A stretch of DNA of 64,000 nucleotides from CADEEN01 sp035716845. Its GTDB lineage: Bacteria > Pseudomonadota > Gammaproteobacteria > Burkholderiales > Burkholderiaceae_C. Below, one piece after another: positions 25,813 to 33,340 of the stretch. The stretch lies in assembly GCA_035716845.1 (NCBI GenBank), contig DASTJE010000148.1:42182-106181 (forward strand), in the 5' to 3' direction. Below the pieces are notes generated by a model, which did no database searches, had not been told where the DNA came from, and saw nothing but the letters and a program-made list of their open reading frames with translations. Each line of letters opens with the position of its first letter. Position 1 is the first letter of the stretch. The translations under genes were made by a program, and so were the position numbers.

Positions 25813-27084
25813 ATGAAGGGGATCGCCGTCGTCGGGGCGGGCTGGTCGGGCCTGGCAGCCGCAGTGCGCGCCACGGCGGCGGGCGCGCGCGTGACCTTGT
25901 TCGAGATGGCGCGCGCGCCGGGCGGGCGGGCGCGGACCGCGACGCACGGCGACCACGCAGCGCTCGACAACGGGCAGCACATCCTGATCGGCGCCTACCG
26001 TGACACGCTGCAGTTGATGCGCGAGGTCGGAATCGAGCCGGACGCGGTACTGCTGCGGCGACCGTTGAGCCTCGTCGATGCCGCCGGCCATGGGCTACGC
26101 CTCCCACCAGGTCATGCGGGACTTGCCTTCGTCCGCGCGGTCTGGCGCCACCCGTCGTGGTCCCTGCCGCAGCGCTGTGCGCTGCTGCACACGGCCGCGC
26201 GCTGGCGCTGGCGCGGCTTCCGCGCCCCCACACATCTCTCGGTGGCCGCGCTGACGTCCCACCTGCCGGAGCCGATCCGACGCCAACTGATCGCCCCTCT
26301 TTGCATGGCCGCACTCAACACGCCGCCAGAGCTGGCGAGCGCGGAAGTCTTCCTGCGAGTGGTTGGCGACGGGTTGCTGTCCGAGGCGGGAGGATCGGAC
26401 ATCCTCCTGCCACGGCGTCCACTCTCGGAACTGTTTCCGGCGCCGGCCCTCGACTGGTTGCGATGCCATGGTGCGAACGTGCGGCTGACCACACGCGTCG
26501 AGTCGCTCGAACGCGCCGCTGCGGGGCGCTGGCTGTGCAACGGCGAGCCTTTCGATGACGTCGTGCTCGCGTGCACGGCCACGGAAGCTGCCCGCCTGGC
26601 CTCGACCATCTCGCCCGCCTGGTCGGCGCAGACGGGGAGCTTCCACTACGAGCCGATCGTGACCGTCTACCTTCGAGGGCGGGGGCCGGCCTGGCAGGAC
26701 GCGATGGTCGCGCTGGACGACGCGGATGCTGCGCCTGCGCAGTTCGCATTCGATCTGGGCGCCGGCGATGCCTCGCGTCAAGGCGTCGCGGCCTTCGTCG
26801 TCAGCGCCGCATCTGCGTGGGTGACACGCGGCCTGCAAGAGGTGGCCGAGACCGTGCTTGCGCAGGCCCGCTCGGCGTTCCCACGTCACGACTGGACCTT
26901 GCTGCGCGCGATTGCGGAACGCCGCGCGACCTTCCTCTGTTCGCCAGGCTTGCAGCGCCCCACGGCACACATCGCTGGCGGACTGTGGGCGGCCGGGGAC
27001 TATGTCGAAGGCCCCTACCCGGCCACGCTGGAAGGCGCCGTACGATCGGGCGCTGCCGCTGCGCGACACGCGCTTGCCAGCTGA
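25813..27084 (+). CDS. hpnE: Hydroxysqualene dehydroxylase HpnE
   Basis: FAD-dependent amine-oxidase-like protein that reduces hydroxysqualene to squalene, the last HpnCDE step. The protein has 423 residues. The start MKGIAVVGAGWSGLAAAVRA contains the GxGxxG dinucleotide motif, followed by the FAD ribose-binding Glu (LFEMARAPGGRART). The C-terminal FAD segment is AGDYVEGPYPATLEGAVRSG. It begins 8 bases after hpnD. Related carotenoid desaturases look similar, but context favours HpnE. Confidence 0.93.
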   Translation: MKGIAVVGAGWSGLAAAVRATAAGARVTLFEMARAPGGRARTATHGDHAALDNGQHILIGAYRDTLQLMREVGIEPDAVLLRRPLSLVDAAGHGLRLPPGHAGLAFVRAVWRHPSWSLPQRCALLHTAARWRWRGFRAPTHLSVAALTSHLPEPIRRQLIAPLCMAALNTPPELASAEVFLRVVGDGLLSEAGGSDILLPRRPLSELFPAPALDWLRCHGANVRLTTRVESLERAAAGRWLCNGEPFDDVVLACTATEAARLASTISPAWSAQTGSFHYEPIVTVYLRGRGPAWQDAMVALDDADAAPAQFAFDLGAGDASRQGVAAFVVSAASAWVTRGLQEVAETVLAQARSAFPRHDWTLLRAIAERRATFLCSPGLQRPTAHIAGGLWAAGDYVEGPYPATLEGAVRSGAAAARHALAS

Positions 27085-27103
27085 TCGCACGGGGTCCGAC
27101 GAC

Positions 27104-27133
27104 TTTTCGTCATCCGAAGTTCGTTTTCGTCAT
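27104..27133. promoter_or_regulatory. Direct repeat upstream of the IclR gene
   Basis: TTTTCGTCAT occurs at 27104-27113 and 27124-27133, start to start 20 bases, about two helical turns. It lies 44-73 bases before the IclR start. It could be a regulator-binding site, possibly for the IclR protein itself; this is inference. Confidence 0.4.
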
Positions 27134-27176
27134 GCAAGAATACGCGTCGGGTCGAAGACTCCGTCACCCTGATCCC

Positions 27177-27959
27177 ATGGCACGAACCGACGCGACAACA
27201 CCGAGCATCCAGGTGCTCGAACGCGCCTTCACCCTGCTCGACGCCCTCGCCGGCCAGCCCGAGCCGATGGCGCTGAAGGACATTGCCGAGCGCACGGGCC
27301 TGCATCCGTCCACGGCGCACCGGATCCTGAACGACCTGGCCGCGGGGCGTTTCGTCGATCGGCCGCAGGCAGGCACCTACCGGCTCGGCATGCGCCTGCT
27401 GGAGCTGGGCAACCTCGTCAAGGCGCGCCTGTCCGTGCGCGACGCGGCGCTGGAGCCGATGCGCGAATTGCACCGGGCCACGCACCAAGCGGTGAACCTC
27501 TCGGTGCGCCAAGGCGACGAGATCATCTACATCGAACGCGCGTACAGCGAGCGTTCCGGAATGCAGGTCGTGCGCGCCGTCGGCGGGCGCGCGCCCCTGC
27601 ACCTGACATCGGTGGGCAAGCTGTTCCTTGCAGCCGACGACAAGGAGCGCGTGCGCGCCTACGCGGCCCGCACCGGCCTTGCCGGCCATACGCGCAACAG
27701 CATCACCCAACTGTCCTTGCTCGAGCGTGAACTCGCCTCGGTGCGTGCCCACGGCATGGCCCGCGACGACGAGGAGCTGGAGATGGGGGTGCGTTGCGTT
27801 GCCGCGGGCATCTACGACGACGCGGGAAAGCTCGTGGCGGGGCTGTCGATCTCGGCGCCGGCCGATCGCCTCGAACCCTCCTGGGCAGATCGCGTACGGT
27901 CCACCGCAGCGGCCATTTCAGCGGCGCTCGGCTTCCAGCCCGCTGTCGAACCGCGCTGA
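27177..27959 (+). CDS. IclR-family transcriptional regulator
   Basis: DNA-binding regulator of 260 residues, the usual length. The N-terminal winged helix-turn-helix spans about residues 10-70 (VLERAFTLLDALAG, LKDIAERTGLHPSTAHRIL). The C-terminal ligand-binding domain has HLTSVGKLFLA and MGVRCVAAGIYDDAGKLVAGLSISAP. It lies 92 bases after hpnE on the same strand with a direct repeat in the gap. No adjacent catabolic operon identifies its ligand, and the target genes are unknown. Confidence 0.93.
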   Translation: MARTDATTPSIQVLERAFTLLDALAGQPEPMALKDIAERTGLHPSTAHRILNDLAAGRFVDRPQAGTYRLGMRLLELGNLVKARLSVRDAALEPMRELHRATHQAVNLSVRQGDEIIYIERAYSERSGMQVVRAVGGRAPLHLTSVGKLFLAADDKERVRAYAARTGLAGHTRNSITQLSLLERELASVRAHGMARDDEELEMGVRCVAAGIYDDAGKLVAGLSISAPADRLEPSWADRVRSTAAAISAALGFQPAVEPR

Positions 27960-27974
27960 GGTGATCGCCAGGAT

Positions 27975-28967
27975 CTAGCTGTGGGGGCGCGCCAGTTCCG
28001 GCGTGCTGGTGATCCAGTGCCGGATGCGTTCGGCGTCACCGATGCGGGAATACTTGCCCGCGGAATCCAACAACACCATGATCAGCTTGCGGCCGGCCAT
28101 CTGGGCCTGCATCACCAGGCAGCGCCCGGCCTCGGAGATGTAGCCCGTCTTCTGCAGGCCGATGTCCCAGGTGCCACTGCGAACCAGGCCGTTCGTGTTG
28201 CGGAACTGGACGTTGCGCTTGCCAAGCGTGACGGCGAATTCCGGCGAAGTCGACAGACGCCGGATCATGTCGTGCTTGTCGGCCTCCCTGACAAGCAAAG
28301 CCAAGTCGGTGGCACTGGATTGGTTGCTGCTGGACAACCCCGTGGGCTCGACGTAGCGCGTGTCCTTCATGCCCAGTTCCTGCGCCTTGCGATTCATCGC
28401 GTCGACGAAGGCCGGCATCCCGCCCGGGTAGTGCCGCCCGAGCGCATTCGCTGCGCGGTTCTCGCTGGCCATCAGGGCAAGGTGCAGCATCTCCTCGCGC
28501 GTCAGCGAGGTTCCGACGCGCAGCCGCGAGCCACTTCCCTTCTCGGTGTCGACGTCCTCGCTGGTGATCGTCAGCGACTCGTCGAGGGGCAGTTGCGCCT
28601 CGGTCACGACGAGCGCCGTCATCAGCTTGGTGATCGACGCAATCGGCAGCACGGCCTGCGGGTTCTTGCTGAACAGCACTTCGCTGGTGTCCTGGTCCAT
28701 CACCAGCGCAACGCCGGACTTCAGGTCGAGCGGGTCATCGGCGCCGTGCAGGCCATAGATCTGGCCGAACGAAGGGCGCGCCGGGACGAGCTGCGCACGC
28801 CGCTTGGGCGTTCGCACAGAGGCCTTCTTGACCGCGTTGCCCTGCGCCTTGACGGCCTGGCTGGCTGGGTTCCGCTGGGACTGCGCCGCAGCGGGAAAGG
28901 CGCACAACGCCACCAAGGCCAGGGCCACGGCCCAAGCACCCCAGCGGGAATGGTTGATTCGATTCAA
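27975..28967 (-). CDS. D-alanyl-D-alanine endopeptidase / carboxypeptidase, S11 family
   Basis: Penicillin-binding, periplasmic peptidoglycan DD-peptidase resembling PbpG (PBP7). The TTG start at 28967 gives 330 residues with a clean signal peptide (hydrophobic run AWAVALALVALCAFPAAA, cleavage near residue 29), preceded by GAAGG. An in-frame GTG at 29021 is less likely because it falls inside the leuA terminator hairpin. The catalytic SxxK motif is S111-I-T-K114. The SxN motif appears in ASENRAAN and KTG in LQKTGYISEAG. No PBP5-type C-terminal membrane helix is evident. Confidence 0.88.
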   Translation of the reverse strand: MNRINHSRWGAWAVALALVALCAFPAAAQSQRNPASQAVKAQGNAVKKASVRTPKRRAQLVPARPSFGQIYGLHGADDPLDLKSGVALVMDQDTSEVLFSKNPQAVLPIASITKLMTALVVTEAQLPLDESLTITSEDVDTEKGSGSRLRVGTSLTREEMLHLALMASENRAANALGRHYPGGMPAFVDAMNRKAQELGMKDTRYVEPTGLSSSNQSSATDLALLVREADKHDMIRRLSTSPEFAVTLGKRNVQFRNTNGLVRSGTWDIGLQKTGYISEAGRCLVMQAQMAGRKLIMVLLDSAGKYSRIGDAERIRHWITSTPELARPHS

Positions 28968-29010
28968 CGGAGCACCTTCGGCAAAACTTGGAACGCAGTG
29001 TAGGAGACAG

Positions 29011-29042
29011 AAAAAAAGCACGCAAGATCATTAACTTGCGTG
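29011..29042 (-). terminator. Intrinsic terminator of leuA
   Basis: On the minus strand the stem CACGCAAG / CTTGCGTG (29019-29026 with 29035-29042) has an 8-base loop and is followed by C and seven T residues. It lies 53 bases after the leuA stop and ends the ilv-leu transcript. Confidence 0.88.
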
Positions 29043-29094
29043 GCTTTCCTAAAGTTCTTACTGGATTTCCCTAGGAAATGACGGAATTCACGCT

Positions 29095-30639
29095 TCACCC
29101 CTGCGCCGCCACCCGCTCAGTGTTGCTGTACAGCTTGTTCAGGGCTGCGAGGTACGCCTTCGCCGACGCCACCACGATGTCGGGGTCCGCACCCACGCCA
29201 TTGACCACGCGCCCACCCAACTGCAGCCGAACGGTGACCTCGCCTTGCGATTCTGTGCTGCCGCTGGTGATGGCATTGACCGAATAGAGGAGCAATTCGG
29301 CGCCGCTTTGCACCTTCGACTCGATCGCCTTGAGGCTCGCGTCCACCGGCCCGTTGCCATCGCTGTCGGCCCGGAACTCCTCGCTGCCGACGGCCACCGC
29401 CACGCTCGCGTGCGGCCGCTCCCCCGTGGCCGAGTGCTGGTCCAGCGCCAGCAGCCGGTAGTGCTCCTGCACGTGCGTCACGCTCTCGTCGCCGACCAGC
29501 GCGATGATGTCCTCGTCGAAGATCTCGCTCTTGCGATCGGCCAGATCCTTGAAGCGCGCGAAGGCGGCGTTGATCTCCGCTTCGCTCTCGAGTTCGACGC
29601 CCAGGTCCTGCAAGCGCTGCTTGAAGGCATTGCGGCCCGAGAGCTTGCCCAGCACGATCTTGTTGGCGCTCCAGCCGACATCCTCGGCGCGCATGATCTC
29701 GTAGGTATCGCGCGCCTTGAGCACGCCGTCCTGGTGGATGCCCGACGCATGCGCGAACGCGTTGGCCCCCACCACCGCCTTGTTGGGCTGCACCACGAAC
29801 CCGGTCGTTTGGCTGACCATGCGCGACGCCGGAACGATCTGGCTCGTGTCGACACCGACATCGAGCCCGAAGTAGTCGCGCCGCGTCTTGACGGCCATCA
29901 CGATCTCTTCGAGGGACGTGTTGCCGGCGCGCTCGCCCAGGCCATTGATCGTGCATTCGACCTGTCGCGCGCCGCCGATCTTCACGCCCGCCAGCGAGTT
30001 GGCCACGGCCATGCCGAGGTCGTTGTGGCAGTGCACGCTCCAGACGGCCTTGTCGCTGTTGGGGATGCGTTCGCGCAGCGTGCGGATGAAATTGCCGTAG
30101 AGCTCCGGCACGGCATAGCCGACCGTATCCGGGACATTGATCGTCGTGGCGCCTTCGGCGATCACCGCCTCGAGCACGCGGCACAGGTAGTCCGGGTCAC
30201 TGCGGTAGCCGTCTTCGGGGGAGAACTCGACGTCGTCACACAGATTGCGGGCAAACCGCACGGCCAGGCGCGCTTGCTCGAACACCTGGTCCGGCGTCAT
30301 GCGCAGTTTCTTCTCCATGTGCAGCGGCGACGTGGCGATGAATGTGTGGATGCGTGCGCGCACGGCCGGCTGCAAGGCTTCCGCTGCGCGCGAGATGTCG
30401 CGGTCGTTGGCGCGCGCCAGCGAGCACACCGTGCTGTCGCGAATGTGCGACGCGATCGCCCGCACGCACTCGAAGTCGCCATTGGAACTGGCCGCGAACC
30501 CAGCCTCGATCACGTCGACCTTCAGGCGCTCCAGCTGTCGGGCAATACGCAGCTTCTCGTCCTTGGTCATCGATGCGCCGGGCGACTGCTCGCCATCGCG
30601 CAAGGTGGTGTCGAAGATGATCAAACGGTCGGAGCTCAT
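29095..30639 (-). CDS. leuA: 2-isopropylmalate synthase
   Basis: First committed step of leucine synthesis, condensing acetyl-CoA with 2-ketoisovalerate. The protein has 514 residues. The N-terminal TIM barrel has the DTTLRDGEQSPGASM signature at residues 9-23 and metal/catalytic segments VHCHNDLGMAVANS and INGLGERAGNTS. The C-terminal allosteric LeuA dimer domain covers about 385-510 and senses leucine. It is last in the ilvB-ilvH-ilvC-pssA-leuA order and is preceded by a leucine-rich leader peptide and terminator, so it is probably controlled by attenuation as well as by feedback. Confidence 0.98.
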   Translation of the reverse strand: MSSDRLIIFDTTLRDGEQSPGASMTKDEKLRIARQLERLKVDVIEAGFAASSNGDFECVRAIASHIRDSTVCSLARANDRDISRAAEALQPAVRARIHTFIATSPLHMEKKLRMTPDQVFEQARLAVRFARNLCDDVEFSPEDGYRSDPDYLCRVLEAVIAEGATTINVPDTVGYAVPELYGNFIRTLRERIPNSDKAVWSVHCHNDLGMAVANSLAGVKIGGARQVECTINGLGERAGNTSLEEIVMAVKTRRDYFGLDVGVDTSQIVPASRMVSQTTGFVVQPNKAVVGANAFAHASGIHQDGVLKARDTYEIMRAEDVGWSANKIVLGKLSGRNAFKQRLQDLGVELESEAEINAAFARFKDLADRKSEIFDEDIIALVGDESVTHVQEHYRLLALDQHSATGERPHASVAVAVGSEEFRADSDGNGPVDASLKAIESKVQSGAELLLYSVNAITSGSTESQGEVTVRLQLGGRVVNGVGADPDIVVASAKAYLAALNKLYSNTERVAAQG

Positions 30640-30669
30640 CGGTGATCCTCGTGGTGGACTGAAAACGAA

Positions 30670-30699
30670 ACGGCCCGCTGGCAGGGTGCCGCGGGCCGT
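30670..30699 (-). terminator. Attenuator terminator before leuA
   Basis: On the minus strand ACGGCCCGC pairs with GCGGGCCGT, extended by an inner GGCA/TGCC stem with one bulged base, and is followed by TTTCGTTTTC. It lies 32 bases after the stop of the leucine leader peptide and 31 bases before the leuA start. This matches the terminator arm of a ribosome-mediated attenuator. I did not establish the alternative antiterminator pairing. Confidence 0.75.
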
Positions 30700-30730
30700 C
30701 GATGGAGGGGTGAACCTGGTCGCAGATCGA

Positions 30731-30784
30731 TCAGCGCGCGGACGGCACTCCTAGGAGTAGCAGCGAAGCGGTGCGTGTCGACAT
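30731..30784 (-). CDS. leuL: leuA leader peptide (17 residues, four consecutive Leu codons)
   Basis: A short reading frame encodes MSTRTASLLLLGVPSAR, in which residues 8-11 are four consecutive leucines read by CTG CTA CTC CTA. CTA is rare in this GC-rich genome. It starts 26 bases after the pssA stop and is followed by the leuA attenuator hairpin. No strong ribosome-binding site is visible. The run of Leu codons upstream of a terminator is the hallmark of leucine-specific transcription attenuation: stalling when Leu-tRNA is scarce would favour read-through into leuA. Confidence 0.78.
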   Translation of the reverse strand: MSTRTASLLLLGVPSAR

Positions 30785-30809
30785 GGCACGGAATGTAGCA
30801 CGGCACCGT

Positions 30810-31628
30810 TCAGCGGTGCAGCCCCGCCTCGTCCGGTTCGTCGGTCGACGTGGCGATCACGCTGGTCTGCAGTCCCTTGGCCTTGCGCCAGGCATAGACC
30901 ACGTAACCCGACAGCCCGTAGATGCAGAACAGCCCGAACAGCACGATGGGCGGGTGGATCGTGATCACGGCGAACGCGAGGGCGATCGCCACCACCACGA
31001 TGAAGGGCACGCTGCGCCGGAAGTTCACGTCCTTGAAGCTGTAGAACGGCACGTTGGTGACCATCGTCAGTCCGGCGTAGAGCGACACCGCGAAGGCGGA
31101 CCACGCCAGCCATTCAATGCGAGTGACGCCCTTGAACCCCGCATCATCCATCACCCAGACGAAGCCGATCACCAGGGCGGCCGCCGCAGGGCTGGGCATG
31201 CCCTGGAAGTAGCGCTTGTCGACGACGCCGATGTTGGTGTTGAAGCGTGCCAGCCGCAGCGCCGCACAGGCGCAATAGACGAAGGCGGCGATCCAGCCGG
31301 CCTTGCCGAGACCCTTGAGGGCCCATTCGTAGACGATCAGCGCCGGCGCAGCCCCGAAGCTGACCATGTCCGAAAGGCTGTCCATCTGTTCGCCAAATGC
31401 ACTTTGCGTATGCGTCAGGCGCGCCACTCGGCCGTCCAGGCTGTCGAGGACGGCTGCACAGAAGATGCCGATTGCCGCGTTCTCGAAGCGCCCGTTCATC
31501 GCCATGACGACGGCGTAGAACCCCCCGAACAGGGCCGCCAGCGTGAACAGGTTGGGCAGGATGTAGATGCCCTTGCGACGAGGCCGCGGCGGGGCCTCGT
31601 CGGGATCGTGTACGTCGAGGTCGTTCAT
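30810..31628 (-). CDS. pssA: CDP-diacylglycerol--serine O-phosphatidyltransferase
   Basis: Inner membrane enzyme making phosphatidylserine, the precursor of phosphatidylethanolamine. The protein has 272 residues with several membrane helices. The CDP-alcohol phosphatidyltransferase motif D-G-x2-A-R-x8-G-x3-D-x3-D is seen as DSLDGRVARLTHTQSAFG followed by EQMDSLSDMVSFG near residues 62-92. It sits between ilvC and leuA on the same strand, a placement common in betaproteobacteria although there is no pathway link. It begins 37 bases after ilvC. Confidence 0.96.
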   Translation of the reverse strand: MNDLDVHDPDEAPPRPRRKGIYILPNLFTLAALFGGFYAVVMAMNGRFENAAIGIFCAAVLDSLDGRVARLTHTQSAFGEQMDSLSDMVSFGAAPALIVYEWALKGLGKAGWIAAFVYCACAALRLARFNTNIGVVDKRYFQGMPSPAAAALVIGFVWVMDDAGFKGVTRIEWLAWSAFAVSLYAGLTMVTNVPFYSFKDVNFRRSVPFIVVVAIALAFAVITIHPPIVLFGLFCIYGLSGYVVYAWRKAKGLQTSVIATSTDEPDEAGLHR

Positions 31629-31665
31629 CGATCACGAGGATAGCGCAGCCGCGTCCCTCGGGGGC

Positions 31666-32682
31666 TCAGTTGCGACTCTTGTCGACCAGCTTGTTGGCCT
31701 TGATCCAGGGCATCATGGCGCGCAGCTTCTCGCCCACCACCTCGATGTCGTGTTCGGCCGTCAGGCGGCGGCGCGACATCAGGGTCGGCGCGCCGGCGCG
31801 GTTTTCGAGGATGAAGCTCTTGGCGTATTCGCCGGTCTGGATGTCCCTGAGCACCTGGCGCATCGCAGCCTTCGTCTGCTCGGTGACGATCTTCGGGCCG
31901 GTCACGTACTCGCCGTACTCCGCGTTGTTCGAGATCGAGTAGTTCATGTTGGCGATGCCGCCCTCGTAGATGAGGTCGACGATCAGCTTGAGCTCGTGCA
32001 GGCACTCGAAATAGGCCATCTCGGGGGCATACCCAGCCTCGACCAGCGTCTCGAAACCCGCCTTGATCAGCTCGACCGTGCCACCGCACAGCACCGTCTG
32101 CTCGCCGAACAGGTCGGTCTCGGTCTCCTCGCGGAAATTGGTCTCGATGATCCCGGCCTTGCCGCCGCCGTTGGCCACTGCATAGCTCAACGCAAGGTCG
32201 CGCGCCTTGCCCGACTTGTCCTGGTGCACGGCGATCAGGTGGGGCACGCCTCCGCCTTGGGTATAGGTGTTGCGCACGGTGTGGCCCGGAGCCTTGGGCG
32301 CCACCATCCACACGTCGAGATCCTCGCGCGGCACGACCTGGCCGTAGTGCACGTTGAAGCCGTGCGCGAAGGCCAGCGATGCGCCCTGTTTGATGTGCGG
32401 CGCCACGTCGTTGGCGTACACGCTGGCGATCTGCTCGTCGGGCAGCAGGATCATCACCACGTCCGCGCTCTTCACCGCGTCGGCCACCTCGGCCACCTTG
32501 AGGCCGGCCTTCTCGACCTTGGCCCACGACGCGCCGCCGCGGCGCAGACCCACCGTCACCTTCACGCCGCTGTCGTTGAGGTTCTGGGCGTGTGCGTGCC
32601 CCTGCGAACCGTAGCCGATGATCGCCACGTTCTTGCCCTTGATCAGGCTGAGGTCGGCGTCCTTGTCGTAGTAAACCTTCAT
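31666..32682 (-). CDS. ilvC: Ketol-acid reductoisomerase (NADP+)
   Basis: Second step of valine, leucine and isoleucine synthesis: Mg-dependent isomerisation and NADPH reduction of acetolactate. The protein has 338 residues, class I. The start MKVYYDKDADLSLIKGKNVA is standard, preceded by a ribosome site (GGAGAGAACGA). The Rossmann motif GYGSQGHAHAQNL is near residues 24-36, and metal-site residues lie in DLFGEQTVLCGG and CLHELKLIVDL. It is third in the ilvB-ilvH-ilvC unit. Confidence 0.98.
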   Translation of the reverse strand: MKVYYDKDADLSLIKGKNVAIIGYGSQGHAHAQNLNDSGVKVTVGLRRGGASWAKVEKAGLKVAEVADAVKSADVVMILLPDEQIASVYANDVAPHIKQGASLAFAHGFNVHYGQVVPREDLDVWMVAPKAPGHTVRNTYTQGGGVPHLIAVHQDKSGKARDLALSYAVANGGGKAGIIETNFREETETDLFGEQTVLCGGTVELIKAGFETLVEAGYAPEMAYFECLHELKLIVDLIYEGGIANMNYSISNNAEYGEYVTGPKIVTEQTKAAMRQVLRDIQTGEYAKSFILENRAGAPTLMSRRRLTAEHDIEVVGEKLRAMMPWIKANKLVDKSRN

Positions 32683-32728
32683 TCGTTCTCTCCAGAAAGA
32701 TCGTGACTGCGCCCGGCCGGGCGCGCTT

Positions 32729-33220
32729 CTACACCCTGAGGATGCGTTCCCCGCGCCCGATGCCCGAGGCGCCGGTGCGGACGGTTTCGAGAATCGCCGC
32801 ACGGTCGATCGCGACGAGGAAGGCATCGAGCTTGGAACCGTCGCCGGTCAGCTCGATGGTGTAGCTCTTGTCGGTGACGTCGATCACCCGCCCGCGAAAG
32901 ATGTCGGCCATGCGCTTCATCTCCTCGCGCTCCTTTCCCACCGCCCTGACCTTGACGAGCATCAGCTCGCGCTCGGTGTAGCTGCCTTCGGTCAGGTCCA
33001 CGACCTTGACGACCTCGATCAGGCGGTTCAGGTGCTTGGTGATCTGCTCGATCACCTCGTCGCTGCCCGTGGTGACGATGGTCATGCGCGACAGCGACGC
33101 GTCCTCGGTGGGCGCCACCGTCAGGCTCTCGATGTTGTAGCCCCGGGCTGAGAACAGCGCAACGACGCGCGACAGGGCGCCGGGCTCGTTCTCGAGCAGC
33201 ACGGCAATGATGTGTTTCAT
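32729..33220 (-). CDS. ilvH: Acetolactate synthase small (regulatory) subunit
   Basis: Confers valine feedback inhibition on the acetolactate synthase large subunit. The protein has 163 residues. The N-terminal ACT domain reads MKHIIAVLLENEPGALSRVV, with GYNIESLTVAPTED near 27-40, and the C-terminal ALS_ss domain follows. It lies between ilvB and ilvC on the same strand. A perfect stem, CGGCCCGC-ACC-GCGGGCCG (33309-33327), in the ilvB-ilvH gap has no T tract and may affect relative expression. Confidence 0.97.
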   Translation of the reverse strand: MKHIIAVLLENEPGALSRVVALFSARGYNIESLTVAPTEDASLSRMTIVTTGSDEVIEQITKHLNRLIEVVKVVDLTEGSYTERELMLVKVRAVGKEREEMKRMADIFRGRVIDVTDKSYTIELTGDGSKLDAFLVAIDRAAILETVRTGASGIGRGERILRV

Positions 33221-33340
33221 GGGATGCCTCGATTCCTCTTTTCGCCGCCCTCCCCCGGTGCCGGTAAGCGCCGGGCTCGGCGGTCAATAGATTCGTCGTT
33301 GTGGGTCACGGCCCGCACCGCGGGCCGCGCGCTCGGCTGC

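Noticed and set aside
33309..33327. Perfect stem CGGCCCGC-ACC-GCGGGCCG between ilvB and ilvH as a terminator
   Set aside because: No T tract on the minus strand after the stem, and ilvH follows; at most an mRNA stability element.
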